From assembly GCA_963082875.1 (NCBI GenBank), contig OY720102.1:12746990-12810989 (forward strand): 64,000 bases of DNA, written 5' to 3'. The notes beneath the pieces are model-generated. The model was given only the letters and a program-made list of their open reading frames with translations, was not told the origin of the DNA and did no database searches. Source of the stretch: Corella eumyota. Taxonomy: Eukaryota; Chordata; Ascidiacea; Phlebobranchia; Corellidae. Positions within the stretch are counted from its first letter, which is position 1. Each line of letters begins with the position of its first letter. The translations under genes were made by a program, and so were the position numbers. Below, one piece after another: positions 1 to 12,178 of the stretch.

Positions 1-499
1 TTATTCAAATAGTGTAAAAAAACAGTCAATCACACCAGCTACAAATTTAAAATATTATTATTTAAGTTTCTTTATTCAAATAGAAATATAACATAAATAA
101 ATGACATTCACATTAAACTTAATAATTATTATCCAATCTAAAGTTATGCCCATTTAACTTTGAACCACATTACTCTAAAGCCCATAAATATGATAATTTA
201 AAATAATGATAAAAACTGTTTTAAGGCAAAAATGACTGAGTATAAACTTAAATTTGCTTATGATTGATTTTAACATTGGCCAAAGGTCCCTTGTTACAGA
301 AAACAAGTGAATAATATGACATATACAACTTATGCATGCTATGTTAAATATATCGTTAAATATATTTTAAGTAATTAACACTTTGGTCATTAAATCACAA
401 GCAATAAAGGCATCAGCGTTTAGTTTGTTTAATTTCCTTTGTTGTAGTTTGAGTTTCTTAAAAATTAGCGCCATATTAATTTACACATTTAAATTATAG
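1..499. other. AT-rich sequence before the first recognisable exon
   Basis: No coding exon, RNA gene or element is recognised here. The stretch resembles the introns of the exon array that follows, so it is probably intron or 5' flank of NLR gene 1. The first exons (E1-E3 in gene 2) have no counterpart in it and should lie further left. Confidence 0.4.
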
Positions 500-3400
500 G
501 TTCCACTTTTAGTGAAAATGTACGGCCGAGATCCTATGCTTTCAATCAGGTTTTAACTTTAAAGTTATTAATAAAATGTTGTTATATTTATGTTAGAGGA
601 TGGAGTTTAAAGATTGTTTAAATATTTACTTTTAAAGATTGTTTAATTATCTAAACTTTGAATTTATAAAGTTTAATATTTTTAAATAGTTAAGTTTAAT
701 AATAAATTAAATTAACTTTTAAATCATTTTTGTTTTAAAGGAATATTCTGGAAAATCACGAACCCTGGCGAAAACTTACAAAAAAGAGTTTCCAGTACCA
801 AGAAGAAGGCAGAATGAGCGTAAGTTTAAGCAATTATCCAAACAAATTTATTTTTATTGTATGAGCTTATACTTTGGCATTTTCCATCTTTAATATAACA
901 TAGCACTGTATTTTAACTTGATATTATTTACATTAAAGGTTCTGCTTCAAATGAAAATGTACAGCTGAGATCATCTGCTTCAAATCAGGTTTTAACTTTA
1001 AAATTGTTCTTAAGATTTTGGGATATATACTCTAAAGAATAAAAATTAAACACTGATATTGATTGGGTCATAAGATCTTGTTCAACAATAAATATGACTG
1101 GTAATCATTAGAAATGTTAGTAGTTACCAAAGTTTAAATGTTTTTAAAGGAGCAACCTGAAGAATCACAAACTTTAGATCCACATGAGGTTGATCCAGAA
1201 CCAAGAAGAAGACAAAATGAAGGTAAGTTTAAATCTTGTTTATAATATGGAAGTGTTTTTGGTATATGTTTATCTTTGATATAAGTAGACTGACATCACA
1301 GTCTAATCTTGCATCGGATGTAAATGTCTTTATTAAGTTTGTCATCAACAAAATAACACTTTAAGATAGATGCAGTTGGTATTAAACCTTAAACCTTGTG
1401 CGGTAATACCTAATAATGTAACCGCTGGTTATATCACTGTTTGATTTTTACTGTTTACATGTCGAAGTGTTATTGAATAAGATGCTACAAGCAATTCTTT
1501 TCTATATTCAAAATTAAGTTTTTTTGCTTATATTTTACAAAAACAATCTTATCCAAATAGAATCAAAAAACAAAAATATGTTGAAATAAAACTTAACATA
1601 ACACTTAAGATCTCATTACAACTGCGCCACTTACATAAAAGTGACGAAACTTAAAATAAAGATAACAAACAAGTAAAGGTGGAAACATGTCATCGCTGTA
1701 ATAGATAACAACGGTCTATATTTGTTACAATACTTATTTCTGCTAAACTAAAAAATTAATTAGCTGTTTATTATAACGCAATATTATCTGGTCGCTAAAT
1801 TTAGTGGAAGTAATATACAATAATAAAAGGGCTTAAGTAAAGAGGATTGAAAATTCTTCTTACCTTGACTTAAAACAATTTATATTTAACCTTAAATATA
1901 ATATATCTAGTAATTGTTGTTACATAATACCAGCATTTTTACAGGTTTTACTTCAAATGAAAATTTACAGGCCTTTGCTTCAAATCAGGTTTTAAATTGT
2001 TGTCAATACAATGTTTAAATATTTACATTAACAAATAAAGTAAAAATATTAAATTGTATTTTTTTAATTGAAGGGACAACTTTTTTTTTAATTTAAATGG
2101 TTATCATTAAACCTTTAGGCATTTATGATTGAAACTAAGTTGTAAAATTAAATTTTTTTTTATAATAAGTTTTGTTTAAAGGAACAACCTGAAGAATCAA
2201 AAACTTTAGTTAAACTTCCACTTGAGGTTGATCCAGAACCAAAAAGTCAAAATGAGGGTAAATTTAACAAAATATAATCATGTTATTATATGAAAGTGTT
2301 TTTAATATTTACTTATTTGCATAATAAGGAGGCTGATTTTTTGAAAAAAAGATTTTAAATATTTACTGACAAAAGTATCTATATAATTAGGCTGTAAATA
2401 TAAAACTGTCTATATAAGAATAAATTTAGAATTACTTGTACTTTACAGTATTTAAAAAAACTCTCAGACTTTACGGTTCTATATTTTATATTATTGTAAT
2501 GTAATCCTAGCAGTTAAAATTACTGTATTTTAACACAATATTATTTACAGATATTTTTTCTAATTTTTTTACCTTTAAACAAGTTAGAAGTATAGCCTGA
2601 CTTAAAATAAGTCGGGCGATCATATGACTTTTTTATTATAAATGCTTAGTCAACTGTTATGGTTCTTACTGAATATTGCATTTTTAATTTATTGTGTTTT
2701 ACTTAATCTCAGATATTTGTTTGTTATGCAAAGTTTAATGCTGCATTATAAATGTTAAAATACTTTTAAAAGTTACTTTTTTGTTATTTTTTATGCTATC
2801 TGGATTTAACTACCAGTTGAATAGAACATCATGAATTTAGTTTTTTCTTTGCTAACTTCCTTTATACTTTAAATTTTTTTTTTAAATGTAACAAAAAAAG
2901 TTTAAAAATTGAAATCATACCCTATATTAACATAAGTGTTTACATTAAAGGTTCTACTTCCAGGGAAAGTGTACCACTGAGACCCTCTGCTTTAAATCAG
3001 GTTTTAACATTAGGGATATCAATAAAGTTTTATTATAAGTACAATAAATAAAAAAGTTTTAATACTGTTTTTAAAAATTATTGAATTAAATTTTAATTTT
3101 ACAAAAAAATTTGTTTAAAGGAACAACCTAAAGAATCACAAACTCCAGTAAAACTTTCACATCAGGTTGATCCAGAACCAAGAAAAACACAAAATGAAGG
3201 TAAATTTAACAAAATTAAATTATGTTTATTGTATGGGACCCTTGATATTTATATTTATTAATATTTAATACAAGAAGTATATAGCAAACCTGTATCTAAC
3301 TCATTTTCATTTACAATAAAGGTTCTACTTTAACTGAGAGTGTACAACCGAGATCTTCTGCTTTAAATCAGGTTTAATTATAAAGTTGACAATAAATTTA

Positions 3401-4333
3401 AGCTTGTTCAAATTGAAAAACACAGTTTTAATATTTTTTTAAAGAAATTTGTCTAATAAAATCAATCTAAACTTCGATATTTGTTTTAAAGGAACATGCT
3501 GATAATTCACTAACTGCAGCGAAAACTTACAAAAAGGAGTTTCCAGTACCAAGAAGAAGGCAGAATGAAAGTAAGTTTAAGTAACTTTTACAAACAAAAA
3601 TGTGGTGGTGTTTGTCTTTGTTATTTTTACTTTTAGTATAGTAAGGCTTTTGTCGCGTTTTTGTCAAAGCAACTTTTGTTACTTGACTTCAATTTAATTT
3701 TCCTTTTTTATTTTAGTAAAGTTTATTTTGCTGATTTTTTTAAGAGATTGTGTAGTTGCAGGTTTTTTTAAATTATGTTCGAATTTTTCCAACTTGCACG
3801 AGGAAACATTATTTTGAAAATTGGTCGCTTAGTTTTTGAGAATATTGTCAATAGAAAAAGTCCCTGTGCTTGCGAGTCACATGACGCACGACATCATTGT
3901 CGTTAGCTCATATGCTGGCAGACATAGAGAATTATTTTTATTTTACCCTTTTAACCCTTTGTTGCACTTTTTGAAATTTTTTTGCGGAAAACAAACTTCG
4001 CATGAAATACAAAAATTAGCAATACTATGTAAGACATTTCTTACTTTCAAAGTATTTTAATAAGGTAGGCCGTATTTGAAAAATTCTAACAAGTTAAGGG
4101 TATGTTGTTAGTTTTAAAAATTTACCAGTCAGAAACGGTTACAAACACTTACAAAAATACACAAAAACTAAGTGTTATTGAAGCAAAGTTTACCATTAAA
4201 ACGCGAGCGTAGGGATTTTCTCTATATACAATATTTACCTTTAAATCTCAATATCCTAAAAACAAACTTTATTAACTTTAAAGGTACCAGTTTTAGTGAA
4301 AATGTACAGCTGAGATCCTCTGCTTCAAATCAG
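500..4333 (+). CDS. Array of alternating A and B mini-exons, NLR gene 1
   Basis: A exons: 500-549, 939-988, 1945-1988, 2951-3000, 3322-3371, 4284-4333. B exons: 741-819, 1150-1222, 2182-2257, 3121-3199, 3492-3570. A is normally 50 nt, phase 1 to 0, Ser/Asn-rich (type peptide STSNENVQLRSSASNQ). B is 73-79 nt, phase 0 to 1, rich in Glu/Pro and ending in a basic cluster (EQPEESQTLDPHEVDPEP then RRRQNE). One A plus one B is 41-43 codons, so whole pairs can be added or dropped in frame. 741-819 and 3492-3570 are a B' subtype with a KTYKKEFPVP core; the exon at 1945 is shortened by six bases. All have AG acceptors preceded by a T/A-rich tract, and GT donors. The function is unknown; low complexity suggests a flexible linker before the NACHT domain. 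Confidence 0.8.
3571..4283 (+). other. Long conserved intron between the last B' and last A exon
   Basis: At about 710 bp this intron is among the longer ones of the array. It carries a block richer in G and C around 3868-3935 with CACATGACGCACGAC-like sequence. The block recurs with little change at about 51060-51125 and 53410-53475, before the equivalent A exon in gene 2. A run without stops enters the A exon at 4172 but lacks an ATG, so I do not call it a gene. The block could be an enhancer, an internal promoter or an old insertion. Confidence 0.3.
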
Positions 4334-4544
4334 GTTTTAACTTTAAATTTGTCAAAAAAATAAATATTTACAAAGTTGTGTCATATTTACATTAGAGACA
4401 CAGTTTAAATATAATTAATTAACTAATTAAAGTTATAAGAGATGTTTCAAAAATTATTTAAGCTCTATTGCAAGAATTGTAAAGTTTTTGAAATAAATGT
4501 TTACTTATTTTTAAACATTTTGAAAATTAAATTTATGTTTTCAG

Positions 4545-4614
4545 CCAACTCCTAAAAAATCCAAATCTTTTGTCGAACGTTTTCGAAAATTTTTTTCAAA
4601 ACTAACAGAAAAAG
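4545..4614 (+). CDS. Linker exon C, NLR gene 1
   Basis: Seventy bases, phase 0 to 1, between TTTTCAG and GTAAAAG. It encodes PTPKKSKSFVERFRKFFSKL followed by TEK, a strongly basic and possibly amphipathic helix. It joins the last A exon to the NACHT exon (split codon G|AT, Asp). Copies are at 51733-51802 and 54095-54164. Its phases are the same as those of a B exon, so it can also be followed by an A exon, as the order in gene 2 requires. Confidence 0.75.
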
Positions 4615-4914
4615 GTAAAAGAAAAAAAAATTCTTAGTAAATTTATATGTTATTATTTAATTTGAGGTTTTAATTTTGATAACTTTGTAACAAAACTGAG
4701 TAATTTTTATCAGTACAGTTAATATAGAATCTTGGGCGGATTTTTATTTTGTGATGGGCTTTGTTGTATAAACTTTAAAGTAATTTATCTTGATCCAGAA
4801 CCAAGGCCAGAAAATAAAAGTGAAGCAAAATATTGTAAAATGTTAACAAAGAAGTTAACTACTCTATAATATATACAATATAAATATATGACAATTAATA
4901 ATTTTTTGTTTTAG

Positions 4915-6722
4915 ATAATTCTTTATGTAAACAACTTTCCATCAAGTGTTTTGAGCAAGCTAGAAATTTTGCCCATGAGTTCTGCTCTCCTGTCCAGTTA
5001 GACAAACAATTAGAATTTGTTAAGTTAGAACTTGCTCAATATTCTTCCACTGATATTAAAGATTTAGATTCAGTTGATCACTTTCATACCAGAAAGGAAC
5101 AATTTGAAAGAATGTCCAAGTTAACTCAACCAGGCTATCACTCTGGTACAAAGATTAAGGTGAATGAGGTATTTGAATTAGCAAAAAGAAATGCTGAAGC
5201 AGCAGCTAAACGAAAATTCAATAAAACGACAAAAAATGAAGCTGACCGACTTAAATTAGACAAGGAAAAAAGAGACTTTATTAAAATACATTCTAAAATC
5301 GTGGCACTTGTTGGGCACGCAGGGACTGGTAAATCAACTTTTATTAAAATTCTAATTCAGGAAATTTTTTCTAATAATAACAAGTTTCTTCAGAATATAA
5401 AATTTATATTCTGCATTATTTTACGATCAGTTGATTTTCGTAGGGAAATGTCGACTTTCAGGTTTCTTGTTGCAAATTCATCTATAGATTGGAATCAACC
5501 AGAGTCTACTGATGTAGAATCATTTAATTGCATTAAAAACAGTTCTGACACTATCCTCATCTTTGATGGACTAGATGAAGCTGATAGTACTACCTTAAGG
5601 AAAGCACCCAAAAACTTGGTATCTACAAATGGCTCTGCTGAAGATTTTCTAAAAAACATTTTCAATGGAAAGTTATTTCCCAATGCTTATAAGTTTATCA
5701 CTTCTCGACCAAGGCAAATGTATGAGTGGCATCCTTCTTGCAGACCTATCTTAGTGTTAAAACTACTTGGTTTCAATAAGGAAGCACAAGAAAACATTTG
5801 CAGGCAAATATGTGGGGAAAATTCACCTAAAGTCTTAACCTTCTTACAAGATCATCCAGATATTGATGCTTACAATTACGTTCCTGTCAACTGCATTCTA
5901 TCCATGCACTGCATCAATCAAGCAATTTTGTCTGGTTCAGAGGTTAATCTAAAAACTATGACAAATGTTATGCTTACTTCTTTAAAGCATTATATGAGGT
6001 CAGATCATTTTCCTGACAACACAGAAGTTCCTGAGAACGAATTTAAATGTCTAGCTTATCTTGCATGGAATGGGTTTGAGAAGAAAAAAATTATTTTTGA
6101 TCAAAAAGACATTAAAAAGGCTGGAATTACCGAAAAAATGCTTAAAACCTTTCTTGACACTTTTGTTTATGATTCGTCAAACATGAAAGTCAAGATATTA
6201 GAAGGAGACAAGCGAAGCAACTTCAGTCATCTCACCTGGCAAGAACTGTTTGCTGCCATGTATTTATTATTATGGGCAAGTCTGGATGAATTTCAAAAAT
6301 GTGTTCCACAGTTTTCCACTAGTCGATGGGAAGTAGTCACAAAATTTCTGTTTGGGTTTTACAGTTCCAAGGATTTGTCTGAATTTCAATCTGGTTCTTC
6401 AACAGCTTATAATGAGAAACAAGCTGTTCTAGAAACATATGCAAAAGATTTATGTAAAAATGTTAATTCTTCATCAAATATTATTGAACTTAGCAGTTAT
6501 TTGTATGAATCTGGCATTGATGACCTCAACCAGTCTGTTCTAAGTCTTCTACCTGATCATTTAGAACTTAAGTTTGAGGAATCTTTGTTGCCGAGTGACT
6601 ACATCCATCTTGGCTACTTGTTTGAACAATTGACCAAACCTCTTTCTTTAAGGATGGAGTTTGAAGAAGGAGTAGGTGACCATTCTCAACTGCCTAGTAT
6701 CTTTAAAGGTTTAAAAGTGAAG
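4915..6722 (+). CDS. NACHT NTPase exon, NLR gene 1
   Basis: One exon of 1808 nt (a split codon plus 602 codons), between TTTTAG and GTAAGC. It is open throughout and extends about 65 codons upstream of the first internal ATG at 5112, so that ATG is not the protein start. Counting from 5112, the Walker A loop GHAGTGKST is at residues 68-76 (5313-5339), preceded by a hydrophobic strand (IVALV). The Walker B FDGLDEAD is at 151-158 (5562-5585), with the extra acidic residues typical of NACHT. A sensor-like TSRPRQMYEW lies about 40 residues later, followed by winged-helix and helical sequence. NACHT proteins bind and hydrolyse NTP and oligomerise on ligand sensing. The paralogue at 54397-56198 is about nine-tenths identical by eye and two codons shorter near its C-terminal end. 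Confidence 0.93.
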
Positions 6723-6913
6723 GTAAGCCAAAACATTATTGTTATTTTGAATATGATGCCCAGGTAAATTTACACAGGAAATTTATTTACTAAAGTAGAT
6801 AAAATTACCAAAAATTATAAATTTGTTTTCAATTATATTTTAATAACTCTATTGATATAATAAAACTTTTTGTTTGAATAAGTTATTTGCAATTTTGTCA
6901 AAAGTAAAATGAT

Positions 6914-6960
6914 AACAATGCTCATATTGTTTAACAATGGTTCATTGTTGAGATACAATC
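6914..6960. repeat. Intronic CCATTGTTAA palindrome, first of ten copies
   Basis: A block of about 46 bp (ACAATGCCCATTAAC..., then AACAATGG-T-CCATTGTT) containing a near-perfect hairpin of 8-11 bp arms. Copies start near 6914, 7991, 12353, 12811, 16837, 21014, 21471, 56391, 57540 and 57995. Seven of these lie a fixed 175-193 bp after the donor of the NACHT or an LRR exon; the other three follow decayed LRR exon remnants. The fixed spacing shows that exon and intron were copied together. A function in splicing or RNA structure is possible but untested. Confidence 0.7.
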
Positions 6961-7656
6961 CCCTATTTTGTACTTTCCCCAAGTTACATTATTCAATAAA
7001 TAAAAGATTTTAATAAATTTTGAAAGCAAAACATTCTTTACCTGAATACAAAATAAATTTAAAATAAAAAATAAAAAATGTTCAATAATTAAACTTTAAG
7101 TTTAACAAGTAATGTTTCTTTAAAGTAACGGTTAAGTTTGGCACAATAACATGTAGATGAAATGAAATAGATCCAATATGTCTGTTGAATTTTTCTTAAT
7201 TACTTATTTTAATAACAAGTTGGATTATACAACTTAGTTCTATATTAACGTATATGTTGTTGTTGTTGTTAAATTATATTTAAAATTTTATCAATTTTTG
7301 TGGTGTAGTTAGTCTGTCTTAAAGTTTAAACTTTCGTCCAAATATTAAGTTAAATGTTACTAATTACTTATTGAACTTATTTAAAACAAAATTGTCTTAA
7401 ATATTTTTGTACTCACTGGGTTAATTACAAAGTATTGTTTTATAAATATCTGGGCTTAAACTTATTAAAGTTATCAAAACTAAATTTTAAATTTATTTAA
7501 ACTAGCTTTAAAGAAGAATTAAAATGTTGGTAATTATTATTTTAATTCAAAATGCTCATAATTACTATTTTATAAAGAATATATTTTTTAAAACTTTTTT
7601 TAGTTAATTAAATTAAAGTAATCTTTAAATTAAGTAAAATATAAATTTTGTTTTAG

Positions 7657-7815
7657 ATAAAGTGGGACTTATCAGAGAACTATGTTAGTGATGGAACTGC
7701 AACATTACTGGGTGAGGTTATTGACAAGTTTGAGGAACTTAATATTAATTATTGTCACATCACAAAAGTTGGTGGATTGGCCATTGCTAGAAGTTGTTTA
7801 AAACTAACACATCCT
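7657..7815 (+). CDS. LRR exon 1, NLR gene 1
   Basis: A 159-nt exon (53 codons, phase 0 to 0) with a TTTTAG acceptor and GTAAGT donor. It encodes two ribonuclease-inhibitor-type leucine-rich repeats: one of about 25 residues (WDLSENYVSDGTATLLGEV...) and one of about 28 (LNINYCHITKVGGLAIARSC...). Being symmetrical, it can be duplicated freely in frame. Its consensus departs slightly from the other three copies (W for L at the first strand, a final HP for NT). Confidence 0.85.
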
Positions 7816-8797
7816 GTAAGTATATTACTTTATTGCTTGGTATTTAAAGATTAATTATTTAAACAAGCACTAGATTTAAATAACAATTATTATTAAAATT
7901 ACTTTATGTAACAACAAAACTTTTTTATTTAGTTTATAAAAATATAAACACAATTTTATTTCTATTTTTATAACAAGAAGTAGAAAAGATTACAATGCCC
8001 ATTAACTTTAATAATGGGTCATTGTTAAGTTACAATTTATTGTATTAAATTTAAATAAAATTATTTTTTGTATTTCCTCAGCATTAAATTATTTAAAAAT
8101 TAAAAGTTTTAAAGAAATATTTAAAACAAAATTACTTTATAAACTTTTAGAGAATTTTCAACTTAAAATAAACAAAAATAATTAAGTTTAACAATTAATA
8201 CATTTTTTTTAGTGACATTAAACAAATTCAGTTTTAAACATTTAAATATTTTGGCTCATTTATTAAAAAACAATTTATAAATTAACAGTAAAATTTTATT
8301 AAAACAATAAGTGTGGAGTTATTAAAGTCGAGTTAGCTTGATCCTCAGTTAACTTTTTATTTTTTTTTGTGTTATTAAAGTCGAGTTAAACTCGGATTAA
8401 CTAATCCTAGTTTAATTTGCGATATTTGTCGAAAAACTGATTTAAACTGGTTTGAAATCGCTATAGCGAATCAAAACAGCAAACGACAATTTTTGTTGAT
8501 TTTCGCTGTAACCAAGGACGTTTTGTTTACTTTTTTTGCACGAGATTTAAGTTTTTGTAAATATTAATGCTAAATGTGATTTTGAAGGGTTTTAGTAGAA
8601 ATTTAACATTTAACTTTCTTTATTAAGTTAAACTTAGTTAAGATTAGTTACTGTTAGTAAACAAAAAACAGAACTTCAGCCTATTCAGGCTTAAGATTAC
8701 TATTATAAAAAAATGTACGCTATAGAAACTTTTTTTACAAATTGTTCTTGAGTATTTTCAATAGTAATAAACGATTGTTAAGTAATTTTTTGTTAAG

Positions 8798-9850
8798 ATG
8801 GATACTTTGGAAATCATTGAAATAACAAATACAAAATACGAAATTCCAAAAAAACGATTAAAAGATATCACAAATCCCCTGGAAAAATATACAGAAAGAG
8901 AAATAGTCCAGCGTTACAGATTTAATAAAAATAGCATTTTACAGCTCTATAACATTATTGAAAAAGATTTAAGTTTAAAAATTAGAAGCCATGGTGTTCC
9001 AGCATTGTTGCAGCTTTTGGTAACTCTTAGGTATTATGCAACAGAAAATTTGCAACGTAGTGATGGAGACTTAGTTGGGGTACATAAATGCACAGTGTGC
9101 CTTATCGTACGTTGGATTTCTAAGTGTATAGCTTCGTACAAACACTTATTTGTAACATTTCCTTATGGATTGGCTCTGCAAACATGCATGGATGATTTCG
9201 GGCAAGTTTCAGGGTTTCCCAACGTAGTTGGAGCAATAGATGGCACACATATCCCCATTGTTTCACCTGGTGGTGATTTTCCTGAGGTGTTCAGAAACGG
9301 AAAAGGATTTTTTTTTCAGTTAATGTTCAGGCCATCTGTGATGCTCACCGAGTATTTACCAACATTGTTGTGCGTTGGCCAGGATTGACTTATGACTCCC
9401 GAATTTTTGAAAATTCTAGAATTCGTGACCATTTTGAAGATTGATTTGTGTCTGGTCTGTTGTTAGGTGACAATGGTTACCCCTGTAAAAATATTTAATG
9501 ACTCCTTTACTTCATCACTTAACATTACCACAAAAAAGTACAATAAAGCTCACATAAAAACAAGATCAAGGATTGCACAGTCTTTCGGTATTTTAAAACA
9601 AAGGTTTTGGGCCCTTACAATTCCACTTCGGACACATCTGGACAATTTAATAATTATAATAGTTCAATAATTATAATAATTATAATAGTTGCAATTAAGT
9701 GTGTATTCATAATTTTGCACTAAAAACAAGGAAAGAAGAACTGGCACCTTATGATGCTGAAATCCCAGTTATTGAAACAAATGGAGAAGCTGGTCATTTA
9801 TTGGTTGGTCAAGCTGTGCGAGACCAAATAATAAATAACTATTTTCAGTA
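8798..9850 (+). pseudogene. Broken Harbinger transposase, copy 1
   Basis: The first open part (8798-9388) starts with MDTLEIIEITNTKYEIPKKR and includes the DDE_Tnp_4 signature VVGAIDGTHIPI with the first catalytic Asp. A TGA ends this frame. The LLGDNGYP block with the second Asp and the segment 9467-9670 (KAHIKTRSRIAQSFGILKQR) are in other frames. The catalytic Glu of the family's V-E-R-x-F-G motif is replaced (IAQSFG). The tail ends near 9850. HARBI1-like transposases cut and paste the element together with the Myb-like protein; this copy cannot. Confidence 0.85.
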
Positions 9851-9954
9851 ATATTTAAATTTAAGAAGAAATTTTTAGGTTAATATAGTTAGACTGCATA
9901 AACATTTTTGTTTATGTGTTTTATGTAATCTTTTTGTAGCTAGGAATAAAATGG

Positions 9955-10990
9955 ATAAAAAAAATTAGAACTCTTAACTACTTCAAAGCGAAGGAGAAGT
10001 ACTGTTGGAATTGGTAAAATCTTATCCAGTTATAACTTCAAAATTAACAAATTCTTCTACCACAACTGCAAAAAAAGCTTGAGTTGATTTAGCAAAAAAA
10101 TTTAATTTAATCAATATGTGATGCAATAGAACACCAGAAAATTTACAAAATTCATACAAAAATATTAAAAAGAAAGCCGAATCAGCTAATACATAACAAA
10201 AAAGAGAAATTAAAAAAACAGGAGGTGGCCTACCATCTAATCCCATTAGCCCTTTTACACAGAAAGTCATTTGTGAGTAACAATTATATTTTTATGATAA
10301 ACCAAATAACACACAACGATAAATTTACTACAAACCTGCAAAACTTTGTTTTAAATAATAGCTCTAATTTCCAATGAAATCAATTCACTGCATAACAGTT
10401 TTGATGATGATGCCTTGCTGATTCTTGATCTTACTGGTAGCACCCCAGTCATGATCAAATTGTTACTGAATGTTCTTCAAATGGAGACATTTTTATAGCC
10501 TGTAAAGAACTACCAGGTTAAATTTTATGTTGTGAATATTATTACCAATGAAGAGTTCTAGTTTAAAAAAGGAGTTACAAATATGTAATTTTAAATTATG
10601 TTGTAAAAAAAGTAATACCAGTCTGTTCATAGATGTTGTAGTACAAGAGACACCTGAGGAAAAACAAAAAAAATAGTGTTAATCAAGTACTAAGTAAGTC
10701 AATGCAAAAAAATAAATATTGTTGTTCTTTTTAAGTTTATTAATTTTTGTAATGAAATTATTTAAAATAATTTTAAAGAAAAAAAAGTCTTTAGAAAGAA
10801 AAAGCGATTCTGGTGATGTAAGGGAGGCAAAAATGTACTAACAAAAAAGTTACTAATAAAGGACCAAGAAATGAAACGTAAAGAACACGATTTAAAAATA
10901 AAAGAACTTGAAATAAAAATAGAGCAAACAAAAAATTTAAAAAATTACCGAGCAGCATGTTTAAACAACTTTTATGAAATTTAATAGTTT
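9955..10990 (+). pseudogene. Broken Myb/SANT-like Harbinger partner protein, copy 1
   Basis: The conceptual sequence contains LLELVKSYPVITSKLTNSST, then a lysine-rich helix region and KKTGGGLPSNPISPFTQKV. These match the Myb/SANT-like DNA-binding protein carried by PIF/Harbinger elements (usual ending of the domain K-T-G-G-G-P-P). In-frame stops interrupt it. A charged coiled-coil tail (KIKELEIKIEQTK type) follows to about 10985, with a deletion relative to copy 3. Confidence 0.7.
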
Positions 10991-12019
10991 GCATATTTAA
11001 TTATTGTATTATTTATGTTTTTGAATTTTGTTACTCAAAAAAATAGGTATCAATAAAATTTAAATAAAAGGGTTTACTTTCCACTTCGCATGAATATAAC
11101 AAAGCTTTACTAGATTGAAAATATGATACCCTGTCCAAAATAGGTATTTACTGAGAACAAAATGTTTAAAACCATCATCGCGCATTTCCTTGTTTAGCCA
11201 AGGCAAGGTGGACAGTTTTTAACTTCAACGACATAAAAGTATTCTCTAAACTTTGTGACCTGCCCATTGTTAGGGATTGACAGGATGTTTGTAATTTCTA
11301 ATTTTAAATAGCTACAATAAAGGTTAAATATATTGCCCTTGTGACAACTTAATAAATTACTGCTTAAATAGTTAATTATAAATCTTTTAACCAAATTTAT
11401 TTGGCAGAGCCCATATAAAACTTAGGTTATAATTGACTATACACATTATATATGCATTTAACAGGAGACAAAAATAGGTAAAATACCTTACAATGATATG
11501 TCCGGTACATCACTGACGATTTACGAACTGACTAAAGCCATTACAACCAGTACTAACTTACTAATTATACAACTTTGCTTTGCTGTTGTATTGTTTTCAA
11601 TAAGCTACCTATGAATTACCTATTGACTCTGTCCAAACGATCACAACAACTTTTAGGCCTATCTAGTTTTACTATTGGACTATTGCCGTAATTTTTTTTT
11701 GAAAAAGTAGCTAATTAATTTTAATTTAACCTGAGTTTAAACCATCTCAATTGGCAGGTTAATTTTTTAGCGATTTAACTCGACTTTAATCACTCCACCC
11801 TAAGTATGATAATAAGTAAATTTTAAGTTTGAATATTTCAGATAAATAACAAGTTATTAAAAATTAAATATTGTTCATTTTTGTGTTACTTTTTTTTAGT
11901 TATTATTATCAAAATTTTAATTATTATTATTTTTATAAAGTATTTTGTTAAACAGTTTTTATCCTAGTTATTTTAATTAAAGTAACTTTTATTTAAGTAA
12001 ATTATAAATTTTATTTTAG

Positions 12020-12178
12020 ATAAAGTTAAACTTATCATATAACGAAATCGGTGATAAAGCTGCAACATTACTGGGTGAGGTTATTGACAAGTTTGAGGAA
12101 CTTAATATTTGGAGGTGTAACATCACAAAAGTTGGTGGATTGGCCATTGCTAGAGGTTGTTCAAAACTAACAAATACT
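12020..12178 (+). CDS. LRR exon 2, NLR gene 1
   Basis: 159 nt, phase 0 to 0, with a TTTTAG acceptor and GTAAGT donor. It encodes IKLNLSYNEIGDKAATLLGE, the helix VIDKFEE, then LNIWRCNITKVGGLAIARGC and SKLTNT: two RI-type repeats. It is nearly identical to LRR exon 4 in its first half, so the two were probably copied recently or converted. It lies 217 bp after the end of Harbinger copy 1. Confidence 0.88.

Larger units (their letters stand above)
8311..11800 (+). mobile_element. PIF/Harbinger element, copy 1
   Basis: 3490 bp, bounded by TAA on both sides (8308-8310 and 11801-11803), the 3-bp target duplication expected of PIF/Harbinger. The ends are inverted: the left GTGTGGAGTTATTAAAGTCG pairs with the complement of the right end, GGGTGGAGTGATTAAAGTCG. 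The left end carries a second internal copy of the TTATTAAAGTCGAGTTAA motif. It encodes remnants of a DDE transposase and of a Myb/SANT-like partner protein. It sits in the intron after LRR exon 1. The coding parts are broken, so it is not autonomous. Confidence 0.88.

Noticed and set aside
4172-4363. Small gene of 63 codons (also at 51360 and 53722)
   Set aside because: It starts at GTG rather than ATG and runs from intron through the A exon into the next intron; only the A exon part is coding.
5495-5683. Minus-strand open frame in the NACHT exon
   Set aside because: Antisense shadow of the conserved NACHT coding sequence, with no family likeness.
10022-11394. Minus-strand membrane-protein-like frames in Harbinger copies
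   Set aside because: Hydrophobic appearance comes from the complement of A-rich coding remnants; they recur only because the element does.
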